A DNA stretch of 64,000 nucleotides from NCBI RefSeq assembly GCF_947507565.1, contig NC_089184.1, positions 1,116,001 through 1,180,000 on the forward strand. Direction: 5' to 3'. This document shows, one piece after another, positions 62,244 to 64,000 of the stretch (the first letter of the stretch is position 1; each line of letters opens with the position of its first letter). Origin of the DNA: Oscarella lobularis (Eukaryota; Porifera; Homoscleromorpha; Homosclerophorida; Oscarellidae). Position numbers and translations under genes: made by a program. The notes under the pieces were generated by a model. The model saw only the letters and a program-made list of their open reading frames with translations. It was not told where the DNA came from and searched no databases.

Positions 62244-64000
62244 GACTACCTTCAACAGAAAACATATTGAGTACGTTTAACAGAAAACATAATGAGTACA
62301 TTCAACAGAAAACATTGAGTACCTTCAACAGAAAACGTAATGGGTACCTTCAACAGAAAACAGAAAACATATTGAGTACGTTTAACAGAAAACATAATGA
62401 GTACCTTCAAGAGAAAACATAATGAGTACCTTCAACAGAAAACATATTGAGTACCTTCAACAGAAAACGTAATGAGTACCTTTAACAGAAAACGTATTGA
62501 GTACCTACAACAGAAAACATATTGAGTATCTTCAACAGAAAACATATTGTGTACCTTCAACAGAAAACAGAAAACATATTGAATACGTTCAACAGAAAAC
62601 ATATTGAATACGTTTAACAGAAAACATAATGAGTACCTTCAACAGAAAACATATTGAGTACTTTCAACAGAAAAGAGAAAACATATTGAGTACAGTACCT
62701 TCAGCGGAAAAATATTGAGTACCTTCAACAGAAAGCATATTGAGTACCTTCAACAGAAAACAGAAACCATATTGAGTACCTACAACAGAAGACAGAAAAC
62801 ATATTGAGTACGTTCAACAGAAAACATATTGAGTGCCTTCAACAGAAAACTAGTTGAGTACGTTCAACAGAAAACAGAAAACATGTTGAGTACGTTTAAC
62901 AGAAAACATAATGAGTACCTTCAACAGAAAACATAATGAGTACCTTCAACAGAAAATGTATTGAGTACCTTCAACAGAAAACGTAATGAGTACCTTCAAC
63001 AGAAAACAGAAAACATGTTGAGTACGTTTAACAGAAAACATAATTAGTACCTTCAACAGAAAACATAATGAGTACCTTCAACAGAAAATGTATTGAGTAC
63101 CTTCAACAGAAAACGTAATGAGTACCTTCAACAGAAAACAGAAAACATATTGAGTACCTTCAACAGAAATCATATTGAGTACCTTCAACAGAAAACAGAA
63201 AACATATTGAGTACAGTACCTTCAACAGAAAAATTTTGAGTACCTTCAACAGAAAACATATTGAGTACCTTCAACAGAAAACAGAAAACATATTGAGTAC
63301 AGTACCTTCAACAGAAAACATATTGAGTACGTTCAACAGAAAACATATTGAGTACGTTCAACAGAAAACATAATGAGTACCTTCAACAGAAAACAGAAAA
63401 CATATTGAGTACCTACAACAGAAAACAGAAAACATATTGAGTACGTTCAACAGAAAACATATTGAATACGTTTAACAGAAAACATAATGAGTACCTTCAA
63501 CAGAAAACATATTGAGTACCTTCAACAGAAAACGTAATGAGTACCTTCAACAGAAAACATATTGACTACCTTCAACAGAAAACATATTGAGTACGTTTAA
63601 CAGAAAACATAATGAGTACCTTCAACAGAAAACATTGAGTACCTTCAACAGAAAACGTAATGGGTACCTTCAACAGAAAACAGAAAACATATTGAGTACG
63701 TTTAACAGAAAACATAATGAGTACCTTCAAGAGAAAACATAATGAGTACCTTCAACAGAAAACATATTGAGTACCTTCAACAGAAAACGTAATGAGTACC
63801 TTTAACAGAAAACGTATTGAGTACCTACAACAGAAAACATATTGAGTATCTTCAACAGAAAACATATTGTGTACCTTCAACAGAAAACAGAAAACATATT
63901 GAATACGTTCAACAGAAAACATATTGAATACGTTTAACAGAAAACATAATGAGTACCTTCAACAGAAAACATATTGAGTACTTTCAACAGAAAAGAGAAA
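61640..64000. repeat. 1320-bp tandem duplication at the window end
   Basis: ATTGACTACC at 62241 and 63561, TGGGTACCTT at 62341 and 63661 and the AAAAGAGAAAA variant near 62670 and 63990 are all 1320 bp apart. The second copy is cut by the window end. Confidence 0.85.

Larger units (their letters stand above)
23731..64000. repeat. 40-kb AT-rich satellite array, 25-bp monomer, continues past window
   Basis: The core ACAGAAAACATATTGAGTAC plus five bases (CTTCA or variants) makes a 25-bp head-to-tail monomer, repeated without interruption to the last base. Variable sites define monomer types: CATATT/CATAAT/CGTAAT/CGTATT before GAG, and CCTTCAAC/CGTTCAAC/CCTACAAC/CGTTTAAC after GTA. A frequent 32-bp form doubles CAGAAAA; another carries GAGTACAGTACC with a shortened AAAAATATTG. 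The plus strand is about 45 percent A. There are no spacers, genes or transposon insertions that I can see. All ORFs inside arise where an indel shifts the three-monomer (75-bp) reading cycle. From length and mean unit size I estimate 1,400-1,600 monomers. Confidence 0.97.
31100..64000. repeat. Satellite domain II (distal, long higher-order repeats)
   Basis: A marker cassette GATTGAGACCTACAACAG...ATTGATTACC...GAGTACACTGTACC...GAGTACTTTCAAC recurs near 31.12, 33.74, 33.99, 36.12, 37.05, 38.94, 39.67, 39.93, 43.22, 45.15, 46.56, 46.82, 48.57, 50.08, 51.83, 55.80, 56.77 and 58.38 kb. Larger tandem copies are listed separately. Confidence 0.75.

Noticed and set aside
23731-64000. CRISPR array or telomere
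   Set aside because: There are no unique spacers between repeats, the unit is purely head-to-tail, and no TTAGGG-type repeat is present.
1-64000. tRNA or rRNA genes
   Set aside because: I looked for the B-box GGTTCRANNCC and for rRNA core blocks and saw no convincing case; a tRNAscan or Infernal run would be decisive.

Overview
The window reads as nuclear DNA of an animal with a very compact genome. Genes are split by many short introns (mostly about 45-100 nt), GT-AG throughout, and neighbours touch or overlap. The gene set is metazoan (KDM1A/LSD1, HAUS1, TUBGCP4, golgin-45, JTB, DCAF15, VPS45, two SLC11/NRAMP transporters). Intron size, CpG-rich exons and gene density suggest an early-branching animal such as a sponge, perhaps a homoscleromorph. 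That placement is inference only.

Layout. 1-4442: two head-to-tail NRAMP divalent-metal transporters on the minus strand; the first runs off the window start. 4671-7600: complete VPS45 (-), whose last intron is filled by a MITE-like inverted-repeat element. 8141-9320: a roughly 81-bp GC-rich satellite with two hairpins per unit and a 120-bp second unit. 9524-18.3 kb: a tight gene cluster of alternating orientation: JTB (-), DCAF15-like (+), golgin-45/BLZF1 (-), short LRRC61-like (+), possible AP5S1-like (-), HAUS1 (+), KDM1A (-). 18402-21040: TUBGCP4 (+). 21041-23125: non-coding, repeat-derived DNA ending in a clear Helitron 3' terminus. 23126-23730: GC-rich DNA and a short degenerate repeat. 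23731-64000: one uninterrupted AT-rich satellite of about 40.3 kb, still running at the window end.

The satellite is built from a 25-bp monomer with about 32-bp and other variants, organised in nested higher-order repeats. By hand I measured tandem offsets of 182, 434, 955, 1320, 1926-1927, 2810-3055 and 6558-6697 bp. I see no gene in it; its ORFs are by-products of the repeat phase.

Functionally the genes are housekeeping (metal transport, endosomal fusion, Golgi tethering, mitotic spindle, chromatin, ubiquitin ligase adaptor) and do not form an operon-like pathway, although HAUS1 and TUBGCP4 both serve microtubule nucleation and flank KDM1A. The most unusual local features are the overlapping stop codons of HAUS1 and KDM1A, the 32-bp gap between divergent start codons of BLZF1 and LRRC61, the MITE-filled VPS45 intron, and the higher-order satellite. 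Gene names come from remembered family sequences, not a database search; exon borders were read by eye.
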